Source: Phytophthora quininea
Taxonomy: Eukaryota; Oomycota; Peronosporomycetes; Peronosporales; Peronosporaceae
Assembly: GCA_011947345.1 (NCBI GenBank)
Contig: JAAVTG010000242.1
Coordinates: 1 to 64,000 of the forward strand
Direction of reading: 5' to 3'
DNA length: 64,000 nt
Every line of letters begins with the position of its first letter. Position 1 is the first letter of the stretch. This document shows, piece after piece, positions 23,570-35,992 of the stretch. Under the pieces are notes generated by a model. That model searched no databases and had not been told where the DNA came from. It saw only the letters and a program-made list of their open reading frames with translations. The position numbers and the translations under genes were made by a program.

Positions 23570-26500
23570 CCTCAACGCGAACACGTGTGAACGCCAAGTG
23601 CCGTCGTGAGTTCGTTGTGGCGAGGTCCGGGAGCGCCTTGGTCAAGATGTCCGCCAGCATGATCGCAGTCTCGCAGTACTCGACAGTCACCTCACCGCGC
23701 TTGACTTCGTCACGGATGTGGTGGTACTTGATGTCAATGTACTTGGCGTGACCATGATTTACAGGGTTCTTGGTCATCTTGATGCAAGACTGGTTGTCTT
23801 CGAAAATTGTCAAGTCCGGAGTCGCTAATCCCGCAACCGCCAAAATCTCGCACAAAAGTCGGTGCACCCATTTGCCTTCTTGGATCGCCAGACTCAGCGC
23901 GATGTATTCGGCTTCGCTCGTAGATAACGACACACTTGATTGTTTCTTGGAGCCCCACGATACTGGCCCGCCAACAAGTTGGAAAAGGTAACCGGAAGTC
24001 GACTTGCGATCGCTCACGTCGCCGGCCCAGTCAGCATCCGAGTAGCCAAAAACTCAACGTTTTTGCTCGGCGAAAAGCGAATTCCGTGCGCCTTAGTGCC
24101 CTGAAGATAGCGAAAAATTCGTTTCACTGCAATCCAATGTTCGACTTGGGGTTCTCCATAAATCGCGAAACGTACCCCACAGCAAAAGCAATGTCCGGGC
24201 GAGTCGAAGTCATCAAGTGCATGAGTGCGCCAACGGCCTCGCGGAAAGGTGCGTCCAACTTCGTCAGTGCGTCGCTCGGAACAAGCTTGGTGCTAATGTC
24301 CACCGGGCTCGAAGCAGGTTTGCACTTGTCCATGCCAAAGCGCTCTAAAATGTCGCGGATGTAGCGAGGCTGGCACAAAGTCACACTGCCGTCAGCACTG
24401 TCGACCACTTCGATGCCGAGAATAAACTTGCACTTGCCACTATCGGTCATCTCAAAACGTGTCTTGAGTTGACGCTAGACTTCAGCAATTAGGTCGACAC
24501 AGCTTCCTGTCACCAAGACGTCGTCCACATACACTAGCAGCAGCACGCACTTGCTGTCGATAACTTTGATGTAGAGACACGGATCATAGGCCAAAGAGCG
24601 AAAACCGATGGAGCGAACGTATTCGTCAAAAGTCTCGTTCCAAACTCGTGAAGCCTGTTTAAGACCGTAAATTGCCTTGAGCAACTCGATGCAGTCGAAG
24701 TCATCGTCCAACTCCACACCTTCCGGCACTGTGCAGAACACTTTCTCCTTCATCAAGCCGTACAAGAAAGCCGTAACCACATCGAGTTGGTCGATGGGCC
24801 ATCCGAAGTACTTGGCGAGAGCAATAATCATGCGAAGTGTGACATACTTCACGACCGGCGAGAACGTCTCGGTATAATCAATACCGCATTTCTGCACAAA
24901 ACCCTTGGCAACGAGTCAAGCCTTGTATTTAGCGATGGATCATCCGAGTTGCGCTTGATTTTGAAGACCCACTTGGTGCCGACAGCGCGTTGACCGTTTG
25001 GCAATTTTGCCGCACGAAAAACTCCACGAAGTCGCATCGACCGAAGTTTTGCACGAATAGCCTTGCGCCAGTGTACTTGGTCCGAACCGCTGACCGCATC
25101 TTGAAAAGTCTCAGGTTCGGCGTTGTCCTTCGCCTCGACAGCATTCGCACTCGCATGCCAAAACATTGTCGAAGCTGAAGAATTTTCTTCGTCATTGGAG
25201 GCCGAATTTTCTTCGTGAGGAGTCGAGTGGTGATGTCCCGAATTTTCTTCACTATCATCCGGAGCACTTGCTTCCTCCAAGCCAGCACCACGACGAGGTC
25301 GGCGAATATTTTCACGGACTTCGGGGTCAGAGCGGGTTTTACGTTTTCCCGCTTGCTTGAAATCGGTGGCACCAGAGTCACCAGAATCAAGATCAATGTC
25401 GTTGAGGTACTCGATGGCATCTTCGACTTTGTCATCTTTGTCGTCCTCGCGCTCTTCAACAGCACCAAATCTCGACTCTTCGAAAGTGACATCGCGAGAA
25501 ACCACAACCTGCCCCGCCTCGATGTCATAAATTCGGTATGCCTTGGAATGCTCCTCATAGCCCATGACAATACCGTCACGAACTTTTGAGTCCCATTTAA
25601 GGCGCTTTTCCTTGGGGGTCAACACGAACACCGAGCAGCCAAAAACGCGCATGTGCTTCACGTTGGGCTTGGAATTATACACGATCTCGAAAGGAGTTTT
25701 CCCGGCGACCTTCGGTGACGGCAGTCGATTCTTAATGTAGATTGCAGTCATCACCGTCTCCGCCCAAAATCTCTTGTCAAGTCCAGCATGATGCAACATG
25801 CTGCGGCCAATTGTCAAAATGCTGCGGTTGGCACGTTCAGCCGTGCCGTTGGTCTGGTGCGCGTACGGAACCGTGACTTGTTGTTCAATGCCACGGCCGT
25901 CGTAGAAAGACTTGAGCGAGTTGGTAGCAAATTCCTTGGTACCATCATGACGCGCAAACTTCACCCGCGCGCCGAATTGCGACTCCACCTTCGAAATAAA
26001 TTTCTTCAGGCAGCCTTCACTTTCCGACTTCGCACGCAGGCAAAATCCCGTCATGCACCCACTGGCTTCGTCGACAATGAGCAGCAAATATCTGCTGCCA
26101 CCGAGAGAATGTTCCTCCATCGGCCCGCAAATATCGAAGTGAAGCAGCTCGAACGGCTTGTACTTAGCCTTTCCGTGGTTGGTCGGAAAAGGGTTTTGGA
26201 CCGATTTTCCTTGCTGGCACCCACGGCAAACACTCGACTTTTTCGATGTTGCTGGCAGTTTGGCGCCCTTGATCATGCCACTTGAGACCATTTTACGCAG
26301 CACATCGTTCGGAGCGTGACCCATCCGTGAGTGCAGATCCACAGCGTCCACTGAAACTGAGACTGAATTTACTGAAGCGCGCGGGACACGAAGCCAGTAG
26401 AGTCCATCGACCAGGTCCGCCGAAGCAACGATTTTCTTCGACTTTTTCAGAGCGATGTGCATTTCAGCACCACCAAACACCACCTTAAACAGACCACTTT

Positions 26501-27570
26501 TGTTGATCTGCGGGACCGACAGCAAGTTTTTGTTCATGCCCGGCACGTACAACGCGTCTTCGACCTTGATCTCGCGCTCGTCACCGTTGGGCAAAACCAC
26601 TCGCTGAACAACCGTTCCGACTCCCAAAATTCTGGCAGAGTCCCCGTTGGCAACCGTGAGCTCGCCCCTGTCGCACAGCTTGATGTCGGCAAACTTGGAC
26701 TTGTCGTTGCAGATGTGGTGTGTGGCACCACTGTCGATTGCCCACGTATCTTGGAACTTCTTGCCCGTCGAAACTCCGCACGCCATAGAGACCGCAAACG
26801 CGATGAAGTCACCGTCATTTTCGTTGCGTCACTGGATATTGTTCGCACCGCGACCAGACCGGCCACGTCGTGCTCCACGATTTTCCTCCTTCTGCTTGGT
26901 CCAGCACTTGCCCACGAGGTGCCCCAGTTTTCCGCAGTAGGAACAACGGCGAGTCTCACCGGTGTCGATTTCTCACCCTGCCGCTTGATGTGCTCGTTCG
27001 TGAGCACCTTGATAACGTCTTGCGTTTTCAGCTCAGCGGCGCTCATCTCCAAGTTCAGCACGACGTTCTCGTAGCTCTTGGGTAGACTGCGCAGCAAGAA
27101 GATCGCCACGTCTTCGTCCTCCATCTTGGCGCCGATACTGTTGAGCTTGGCGCTGATGTTGAGGACCTCGTTGCAGTGATGCAGCACATTGTCGCCTTCC
27201 GTCATCTCCATGCTGAGCAGCTGACGCTTGAGGTAGATGCGACCGACCTTCTGCGTCCCGCCGTACAGTGCCTTGAGCTTGGCCCACGCAATCCAGGCGT
27301 GTTCGCACTCCGAGATCACGTGATGACAGTCGGCACCCATGTGCAGCAGCATCAGGCCCAGCGCGACGCTTGACGTACGGCTGTACTCATCCGATGCACG
27401 AGAATCCGTAAACGTCGGCGTCGTCTCCCCTTGACAGCATCCCACACCGACTTGGTCAGGAAAACGCCGCGCATGTAGCTGCTCCACGTCGCGTAGTTGT
27501 CGCCGTCGAACTTGTCGATGAGGACCCTGGACGAGACGTCGGGCGCGGAGGACATCGTACTTGGGCTCAT
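23570..27570 (-). pseudogene. Copia gag-pol polyprotein
   Basis: Start ATG 27570. Domains in order: gag ([20 protein letters not shown] near 27520; [13 protein letters not shown] near 27080); CCHC knuckle [14 protein letters not shown] (near 26950); protease [11 protein letters not shown] (near 26735); integrase with HSRMGH...CRGCQQGK zinc part (about 26330-26200), FDICGP, ARHDGTKEF and TAERANRSI as the D-D-E residues (26120-25820); RT with QLDVVTAFLYG and YVDDVLV (24800-24520); RNase H with SEAEYIAL and DNQSCIKM (23920-23790). Frame breaks at 27427-27430 (C4 run) and near 26985 and 24950 need one added base each. True stops are TGA near 26833, TGA near 24925 and TAG near 24475. Dead copy; the catalytic residues are otherwise present. 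Confidence 0.9.
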
Positions 27571-27575
27571 AACCT
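27560..27575 (-). other. Copia primer-binding site, half-tRNA type
   Basis: Five bases after the 5' LTR the minus strand reads AGGTTATGAGCCCAAG. Its complement, CTTGGGCTCATAACCT, looks like the anticodon stem-loop of a methionine tRNA (CAT anticodon), not a tRNA 3' end. This matches the half-tRNA priming known from Drosophila copia. The gag ATG (27570) lies inside it. Confidence 0.65.
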
Positions 27576-27580
27576 AAAAA

Positions 27581-27804
27581 TGTCGAGCGGGCTTGGCCGT
27601 GAGGAATTGAAGTCACTTGAGGGGAAGGAATGAAATGAGGAAGTGAGAGTTCATTTGAAATGTTAACTTGGCAGACACAAAGGTGCACGCCCGCTCATCC
27701 AATTATTCTGCGCGTCTAATCAGTGGTAGCGTAAACAGCGTACCGTAATCACGCGTGGTCAAGTTGGACCGGTATGGGTCCCAGTAAACCGGCAACTCGC
27801 AACA
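27581..27804 (-). repeat. Copia 5' LTR
   Basis: 224 bp, minus-strand TGTTGCGAGTTGCCGG to CCCGCTCGACA. It keeps the TG...CA ends. About 92 percent identical by eye to the LTR at 23342-23565, and most differences are transitions. Confidence 0.9.
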
Positions 27805-27811
27805 TGCTCAC

Positions 27812-27995
27812 GTACACAATGGACACGTTCGATACTCCGCGTGTCGTTATCCCTGCCGAGGGCGACCTTCGAGCACGCTTGGTTAATACGTATCAGGATT
27901 CTCCTATCAGTGGTCATCTCGGTCTCGAGAAGACGTTCACCGCGCTCACCCGGGATTTCTACTGGCCTCGGATGTACAAGTGGATCCGGTAGTGT
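27812..27995 (+). pseudogene. Gypsy integrase fragment (zinc-binding domain)
   Basis: The plus frame TPRVVIPAEGDLRARLVNTY followed by SGHLGLEKTFTALTRDFYWP and MYKWIR is the H-H part of the integrase zinc-binding domain common to oomycete Gypsy polyproteins. It ends at TAG 27993 before the CxxC half. It abuts the outer edge of the Copia 5' LTR and is in opposite orientation to the Gypsy RNase H scrap at 22.9-23.3 kb. Confidence 0.8.
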
Positions 27996-28099
27996 ATAAA
28001 GAGCTACCGAGCAGGAGACCTTGGTATAGGCGAGACGAGCGCGACACTGCTGCATATCGACAATAGGCTGGACACAATGACGCCATTCGCCCGTGGTGG

Positions 28100-29650
28100 C
28101 TCAGCTCTCAGTTAAAACTCGTGGTCGAACGTGCGGTCTAGCAAATGCGCACTTTGTGGATGACGAATTTGGCTCAAAAGGCAGTGTGAGAATTGTGCTC
28201 GGCGCTGGCTCTTAGCAGGAGATTTTTCAGCCAACGTAGAACCATCAGCGTGAAGACGATTTTTAGTATGGACAGGCGGACGCAGCTTCTCACGGGCACA
28301 AATGTCGACCATGTCGGGATTTAGCTGGAATATGCTGCTTCTGCATCCTAATATGTGGAACTAGCGTAGATAATGTAATTTTAGGTCCTTCATTTGTAGT
28401 AAAGTGTAGGGCTGATCGCTGATTCAGAAGTGAGGGTCTAAGTTTTAGCAACCAACAGATATGTCGGTAGCGTCGTATCTGTACATTATGCTTGGCATAT
28501 CGGGTTTGTCTTAATATGATGGACTAGGTGTGTCACGAGAAATACGACGGGATTTGTGTAAAAAGTAAGTCGTGCTTTATGCCAGATTTTCGGCGGTACA
28601 CGAAAGCCCGCTACATCAGTTTTGGGAGGCAACTATTAGAAATTGTGAAGAGAATGGGGTACGTTCTCGATAAACAGGAAAACCGACGAGAAGGCGGCTG
28701 GACGCTTTAGGAACAAAGCGTTGCATGCAGCAGAGTGCAACAGTTCAGAAGTTGTTATTAGCCATGGGGAAAACATGAGACTTATGCGGCTGTCATGATC
28801 AGACAAGGCGATATTATCTCTCAATTTCGATCGGCGTGTCATCAATTCCGCTTTATGCTACCATTGCATTAAATATTACATTAACCGAAGTGACTGACGA
28901 TATGGCAAATAGAATGTTTACCAATGACTCGGTTATTTTGATGTACTTGCAATCAACTTGAAATATGTATAATAGCTATACCCTGCTAAATAGTGTTGTA
29001 ATTCTTGTTACGTGGTTAGCGACACCACGTCACCAGTTACAAATTTTGCGAGCTCGTATCTAATATTTCAAAGATAAAGTAGCTAATGCTTTTGATTTAC
29101 CAACATAGAAACTATTAGACAGTAATGTTGCACGAATTCAGTCTGTTTTATTCTGATACTACTTAGAATTTCTACGACTCTCATTCGAATGCTTAAGATG
29201 AGTTTGATAAAATATGTGTTCAATTTGTCCTACCGACTAAAAATTAGTCTCAACATAGCATCTTAAATGTAACTCCCTATATCACCACTCGGGTGCCAGC
29301 GAAATGACCAGTCAGCGGGAAAAATATCTCTCCGGTCAGGATTGAGACAGTGGACAAATTGCGGTTGATCATTATGTTGCGACTTCATCTTAGAAGAAGC
29401 TTGTAGTCAAGGAGCATATGAATTTATGATCGCATTAGCCTCTCTATTCTCATAGAGCGTAGATTTTGAATATCGTAAAAGACTACAATCTGTCACAGCT
29501 GGACGATAAGGTATATATTCTATCTACAACAAACTGGAATAACCGAGACCGATGAAGCCGTGATTACAACTTGCGACAGAGAGGCTTACCTCAAGATTCC
29601 TAAAATTCTCTAAATAGTATTTCGAGGAACCATTTTCTTTTTCATTTGCT
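28100..29650. other. AT-rich stretch without genes
   Basis: Markedly AT-richer than the flanks and lacking long frames. A short plus frame (28528-28710) has no recognisable feature. No repeat ends, tRNA or hairpin arrays were recognised. The 3' end of the Helitron-like element at 30.1-35.8 kb should lie in or near the right part of this stretch but was not pinned down. Confidence 0.5.
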
Positions 29651-30078
29651 CGAAGCTTGGAAACGATGGTACATCAGAACGATTCTGTTTGCTGCCAACG
29701 TATAATAACACCTTTATCGATTTGCTCAACCTGGTTGACGATGTCGGCATGCAAACTAAAGAAAGGCACTTATCAATGCAATTTTAACTTCAAGCAGCAA
29801 GTTGATACCGTGAAACAAGGCCGCGTGCAAGCACACGGGATAGCTCTGAAATTGGAATACGAGCAAAATTACTGTTGGAGCACATGATCGACGAATCTGT
29901 CAAGAACACACATGCAACAGCGAGCAGTGGTATCGTTTGCGCTTGGTTCGACAACAGAGATAATGGAATTCGTCCCGGTAGCAGGTAAAGTGGAATTGAC
30001 GACGAACCTATGGAGAATCATGTTCCGAGTAGGCGGTCTGTGGAAGGTTTTAGTGAATAGTAAATACTGCAACGTAGA

Positions 30079-33000
30079 TTATTCATTGTTTACCATTTGT
30101 TCTTCGAGGCGTTGGAGACGCTGTGTTTCATCAAGAGCAGCATTGCTAGGAACGAAATAATTCAGATATTCCAACGTGAGTGGTTCAGTAAGGTAGAGTT
30201 GTTCCAGTGTTTTCACACGAGTTGCCGCAACGTAGAAAGAAGACCGTTGAGGTGATTGCCGTGTAGAGTGACGAAGTGGTCCGATTATGAGCTTGTCAAC
30301 TGTTAAACCTTGGCATTTCTCCGATGTAAGCGAGAACGCTGGTAATAATGGAATTTGGAAGATCCGAACATTGAATTGTCGATCTTGTAGATGGATACGA
30401 ACTCCATGCTTGTCCCAGGCATGAACTGGAACTACACCGGGTGGTAAACCTCGAATGATTGAGCATGAAGGATCAAACTTTAGTAGCTTGACAAAGATAA
30501 TGTTTGGAGGTGTTGAGTGGCTGCAAACTGTGATACCGTTCTGCTTAATAATGTGGGTTGTGTCATCGGATGCTGCATGGAACGAAACCACGTGTCCTAT
30601 GGTACCGTTTGCTAGTCTTAGCACTCGGCTCACGTTTTGAGTGCACTGCACTGGCATTCCAATGGCGATATTTAAAATTATCGCAACGTTTCCTGTTTTG
30701 TGATCTTTGAGGTGTTTCAATCTGCGTAGCTGATTTGTTGTCACCTCAAAACGGGATCGACAGATTTTAGCTTCAAATTGGTGCAGAATTCGAGAGTTTT
30801 CTCGGCAGTAAGCGATCGCTGCTTCTTCATTGAATTCGCAACGTAGCGTATTTGAAGTAACGATAATGGGACAGAACGCCTTTGTGGATGATGACTCAGC
30901 ATTCCAGTTGTCAATGTAGCATTGTTGGTTTACCAAGTCAATATCATCTTGTAAATATCGTCCATAGCGCCAGCGATCGAGAATCTGTGCCCATATAGGG
31001 TCACGACGATGCCTCATATTTTCCTTCAGCATCACGACTTCATTCAGCTGACGATATGCTCTAATTCCAGCAAGTCGAGAAAATATACAGCAATGTCGTT
31101 GTTTTTGGTTTGTGAATTGAAGCGCGGAAGTGGAGGGTGTTGAATGAATGCTGGCTGACCAGCAACTGGAAGTTGTTGGAGCCAGTCTCCTGCAAAAGAA
31201 CATGAACTCCACCAAAGACTACATTTGGCTTGTTTCGTAGATTTCGCAGTGCTTGATCTATTTTTCCAATGAATTCAACATCCGTTGTTGAAACTTCATC
31301 CATAATCAGCATTTTCAACTTTGCAAACCGCTCTCTTTGTTCAGGAGTGTAAAGTTTTGGCGCTTTTGATGAATTTACTCCCCATTGAAATAGCTTGTGA
31401 ATGGTTTGTCCATTCGCTTGTTGTGCTGCAACGCCCTGGTAGGCAACTGTTTCCAAAGCATCTTCTGCATTCCATGACTTGGCGAGAAATTGCAATGCTT
31501 CTATTACTCGACTTTTCCCTGATCCAGGTAGTCCTCCCAGAAACCCGATCATTTGCTCAACGTTGTCGGAGTCGTTAGTTGTAATTGATTGCAAAAATCG
31601 TGATCCAGCACGAATAAACATCTTGTGTTGTTTTTGTTTAGCTGAAAAATGCGGAAACATCTCGCAAGGATGCGTTGTCACTAAGAACGATTGGAACAGT
31701 TAATGTAGCTGGATTTACCCAAGGTTCGTTACCATTGTTGTTGTGGAGGATTTCGCGCACTCTCGTGAGATTGTCTGAAGAGTTACTAGCTGTTGTACTT
31801 CGTGTATTTTTCTGCAATGTAATTGAAGCTTCATCAATGCGGGACTGCCACTCGTGTTTGTCTAGTTCAGGGATATCGTCATTGTAGTCATTTGAATTTG
31901 ACTGGGCTGATAGTTGCGCCGAAGTGTGTCCTCTTTCCATTAATGATATGTTTGTTGTTGTCGGCTGCAAACACGTAATAAAATCATTGTCATCGCTTTC
32001 TACATCGCGAGAATCGTGTAGAATGTCATCTGAAGCGGACTCGTTTTGAACAATTGTATCACTTTCCAAATCAAAATCACCAGTACCAACACTTGCTCGA
32101 AAACGCTCCATGTTTTCATCTGTTCGTTTACGTGCCAATTCTCTCGATGTATAATAGTCATTTGAGAAGTCAAGGAATTGGTGGGCCTTTGGCGGTGCTT
32201 CTTCATTCCACCACTGAGTGAACAACTCTTCAACGGTAGCAATATCGCGGGGTTGCATGTCTGCCGGGTTCCGAAATGGCTTGAACAGTATCATCATGGT
32301 CCGATGGAGAAAAGTTTGTTTTCTGCTGTCATTGTTTTGTTTCGAGCGTCTGGCAAACGCTTGCCTATCACTGTCACCATAACGGGGGCGATAAGTGATG
32401 CATAGTGTGCGAGTTTTCATGGCCATGACCTGCTGTAAATTTCTCCCCGGCCATATTGTTCTCCTTAGCCCAGTTTTGTGTAAATTCCATTAATGATGTA
32501 GCCTCAAGCATGTCAGGCCGATAGACATAATCTAACACCATGCTGGACGGCTTATACGTTGTGTTGGGATCACACTCCGTGAGAATCACATCAACGAGTC
32601 CATCATTAAATAGATAATCCATGAATGCATTTAGGAAAAGCTTCGTAAATTTGATGGATGAGTAAAACGGTGAGCCACGAATCATGTACAAAGCGGCCAT
32701 TGGCGATGAAATCTCTTGAGGTTTTGAAAGCGCGCAGCACATTGACTGGATGCATCGTTTGCCTGCATCAATAGGTGACTGTGAATCTGCTATTTTCCTA
32801 TTTGCTTTGTCAAATGCATGAGTGTAAATTGCTAGCGGGTTTTCCATAGCATGTTGTGCTTTGATTGCGTACTTGAGCATGTAAAATGCTTTTTCGGGTC
32901 CTTCTCCAGCGGAAAGAAATTTTATGTCATGATTGCATTTAAAGACCCGAGCCAAAAGCGGAGAATAGGCGTTGAGATATTCACAACCAATACGACGCTC

Positions 33001-35835
33001 CACTTCAACAGTGTCGTCTGAAATCAATTTGGTAGAAGCGCACGGCTCTTTTGGGAAAAACATTCGGCATAAATCACCTTTTGGGGTTCTGCTTGTTTGC
33101 TTGAAACACGAGCGACTGTGAAACCAATGGTGAGTTTGGAAGCGTAACAGAGCTGCGGACTCAATTATTTTGCAAATACCTTCTTTCCCAATTGGTGCAA
33201 TCAGAGGAAACGGGTCAGGCATCATAATTCTGTGCTGTACGGCATCGCCGCTCCAATTATTGGTATTTATGGAGAAATCGTCAGAAACTTGCATCAATTG
33301 TGCTTCTGTGATTTCATTTCCACCAAATGAAGTTTTACACGCGGTGCATTCAGCAGTCTCAGGTCGTAAGGCTCCACTGTTTTGTTTTTTGAAAGCTTGG
33401 TTTGTTAATGGCATCGATTTGAGAGCGTCTTCTTTGCAATGAGGGCAGCACTTACATGAAACAGGATAGGATGCACTTACAACAGAAGAGATATACTCAG
33501 CGATATTGTCTCGAAACTCGGATGACTTACAGGCGTCGTAATACGCTGTAACTGTTCGAGGCATCCCTGCAATCCATACCAGCATATGACTGTGCAAGTC
33601 ATGTGTAGAATTTTGTGATTCAGTTGAAGCGAAAAATGCTTCTGTTCGACCGAACAAACCGACGCCAGGTTTTGACTTATTGGTTTGTTGATCCCAATTG
33701 AGAACAACGTCAATGATAACATTCAGCAGGTGGTCAAAGTATCTGTACCATATTGGTAAAACGGAGTTAGGATCGATTTGTTCCCAACCATACAATGTTT
33801 TGTACCTTGCGCATGTAGTCGGATGTTTGGTTGCTATAGAACCTAGTTGGGCTTGAGTAAATTCTAGGCAAAACTCCATTGATCTTCGCGCTGCTCGTAG
33901 TACCTCATCACAAACATCGCCAACGAGATTGGCAACTTGGTATGTGCCGCTGCTACTCGGAGAGAACGTAAAGAAAATAGCTGGTTGACCAAGGTGCAGC
34001 TGCATCGACATCACCTTAGTTCTTGCATCTCCCCGTTCTTCGTTGGACCCCCAATGAGCTCGTAAACCAGTAGATACTGAAGAAAAAAATCTCGTACAGC
34101 TTTAGACTGTGGTGGCGGAGGAGGTAATCGCTCTCGGCGATTAAGTGCGTTCACACGCTGCTCCATATATTCCACATGGCTCAGCAGCTCGGAACGCTGC
34201 ACAGATGCTGCACTGCTCATCACATTCGGGGACAATTTAGCACGTAAATACACAGCACGGGTCGACTGATGGCGGGCTAAAACGTCGAATGCCACAAGTA
34301 CAAATGACGGATGGGATTCATGACATCGGCTCGACAGACGTAAGCAATGTTTCAAGTATTCTGCAGCTCCAATTCGGGTAGCGCGTGGTTCGTCGAGGCC
34401 GCCGCGTCCAAATGGGAATAATTCACAAAATGCATGCGTCCAGTACGCGGGGTCAAAATCGGATAGTATCTCAGATGATCTCCAGACAACAACATCCTTA
34501 CCATCGCGAAGAAAACGAAGTGTCTGCTCTGTAGAGTCCTCAGGGGCATAATTTGTGATCAAAGCTACGGCAGTTTGTTCAAACATTTCTTCAGCTTCAC
34601 ATTCGACATTGTGTACCGGAGTTTGTGCATTGAACCGCGAACGTGATTCATCCAAGTCTTCAGCATTTTCGTCTCCATGGTCGGTGCGATCGCTGATTAC
34701 AGTTGTTGGGGTTTTGTCGAAGCTGGAAGCAAGTTGCACATGGCTGTACAAAAGATTATTTTCTCGATACCATTCGTATTGCTCTCGAACACGAGAGACC
34801 CTAGCGTTATATCGTTTCGAAGTCACCGCTTTTTGGCGTGGTGTCATCGCACCAACCATTGAGACACCAACAACGCCTTCTTCGACGACAGAGCGAGGAA
34901 GTAGTGTTGCAGGTGGGGCTGGGTTGGCACGAAAGAATTAAGCATGCGACCGGATTGCAGAATGTCGTCCTCCTCTCATGATTGACACAAAATGCGTCGG
35001 TTGGGCCAAATTCAACATGGCGTTTTCCGTCATGGTTGTGTCCTCAAACTTCTTTGGAAGCTCGCCGATATACAATCCATTTGCGATTGAAAACTTTGGA
35101 GGTGAATACTTGTTCTTCTTCAACAGCGATGAATAACACGATCCACAAATTTGCAACACAACTTCGTTCTCGGCTTCACACACACCTCGTTTTGATAGCA
35201 ATATTCCACTAAGTCGGGATGAGACAGAGCTCATATCATAGTGCTCCAACAGCTTGCGTGGTAAATTGGCAGGAGGCTTCAATCGACGCTGCATTGACTG
35301 CAATAGAATTGGACAATGCTCAATATTCTTGCCACTCACTTCTGATGTGGAACACCAGCAATCGCAAACAGCACATACTTTTTGTTCCATCGCTCCACAG
35401 CAAACCCGTTGACCACACTCCATGTATATGCGAGCCTCGGTTGATCTAGAAAGTGGAATGAAGCTCCAAGGTTTTGTCGGTTTAGAATCATGACGCCGCC
35501 GGTCTCTGCGGTGTTGGCGTCGGCTGTGTCGCTGGGAGTCATTAAAAGTGGACCTGCGGTCCCGATCTCGTTGAAGCTTTCGCTTTTTCTTTGCGAGCTC
35601 AGTGGATTCAACGCAGACCGTACACAGCTTACGTTTTTCTTGACCGTACTACATGTGCACCCGGAAGCCGATCTTGCCATTGCCGATCAGTCCCTCAGCC
35701 AGGTTGTTATCAACTTTGTATAACGGCGGAAGAAGGCATTCGAAACCTAACCGTCTTCTCCTTTCCCAAGTCGATAGCGGACGAATCGAGTGTAGATGAC
35801 TTACGTGGGAAGAGGGGTCATTGTTAGCAGCCATG
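30079..35835 (-). CDS. Helitron-like Rep-helicase (element 1)
   Basis: Rolling-circle transposase-helicase of the Helitron class. Minus-strand order: probable short first exon (MAANNDPSSH, ATG 35835, followed by a GTAAGT donor); Cys-rich N-terminal part (CTCSTVKKNVSCVRSALN near 35640; CAVCDCWC near 35365); a DUF6570-like segment (SPPKFSIANGLYIGELPKKF near 35090); the Helitron N-domain; HUH motif THDLHSHMLVWI (near 33600); YMLKYAIK, the Tyr-x3-Tyr Rep motif (near 32880); helicase Walker A GLPGSGKS (near 31520), LIMDEVS (near 31305) and FSLTSEKCQGLTVDK...YVAATRV (near 30300-30220). Frame changes lie near 34014, 32400 and 31194-31197 (A4 run); one added base restores the last as FAGDWLQQLPV. Key residues are intact. 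The 5' TC and 3' CTRR ends were not located. Confidence 0.85.
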
Positions 35836-35992
35836 TTAAAGTCTTTTCGCCACCAACCAACTTTCAAACTCGACGGCTTGAAGAGCTCGTTGAACACCTT
35901 TCTCAGATCACCAGTGAGGACATTTTATCTTTCTTTCTGATGGAGCCTGCGCCAGTTTGGAATTTCCGAGGGAGACGGGAAGTGAGGTTTTG
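35836..35992. promoter_or_regulatory. Shared spacer between two divergent genes
   Basis: 157 bases separate the proposed ATG of Helitron-like element 1 (35835, minus) from the ATG of the small three-exon gene (35993, plus). A shared, bidirectional promoter is implied by position. No TATA or initiator element is claimed. Confidence 0.45.

Larger units (their letters stand above)
23342..27804 (-). mobile_element. Copia (Ty1-type) LTR retrotransposon, complete but decayed
   Basis: Two direct LTRs of 224 bp (23342-23565 and 27581-27804) bracket a minus-strand gag-pol. A primer-binding site follows the 5' LTR and a purine tract (GAGGGGCG) precedes the 3' LTR. Domain order gag, protease, integrase, RT, RNase H defines the Copia superfamily. 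The LTRs differ at about 18 of 224 positions by my hand count, so the insertion is old. The 5 bases outside the ends are AAAGA and TGCTC, not a target duplication. It sits between a minus-strand Gypsy RNase H scrap and a plus-strand Gypsy integrase scrap. Confidence 0.92.

Noticed and set aside
24787..27085. Several plus-strand frames across the Copia
   Set aside because: Antisense shadows of gag-pol, which has full domain order on the minus strand.
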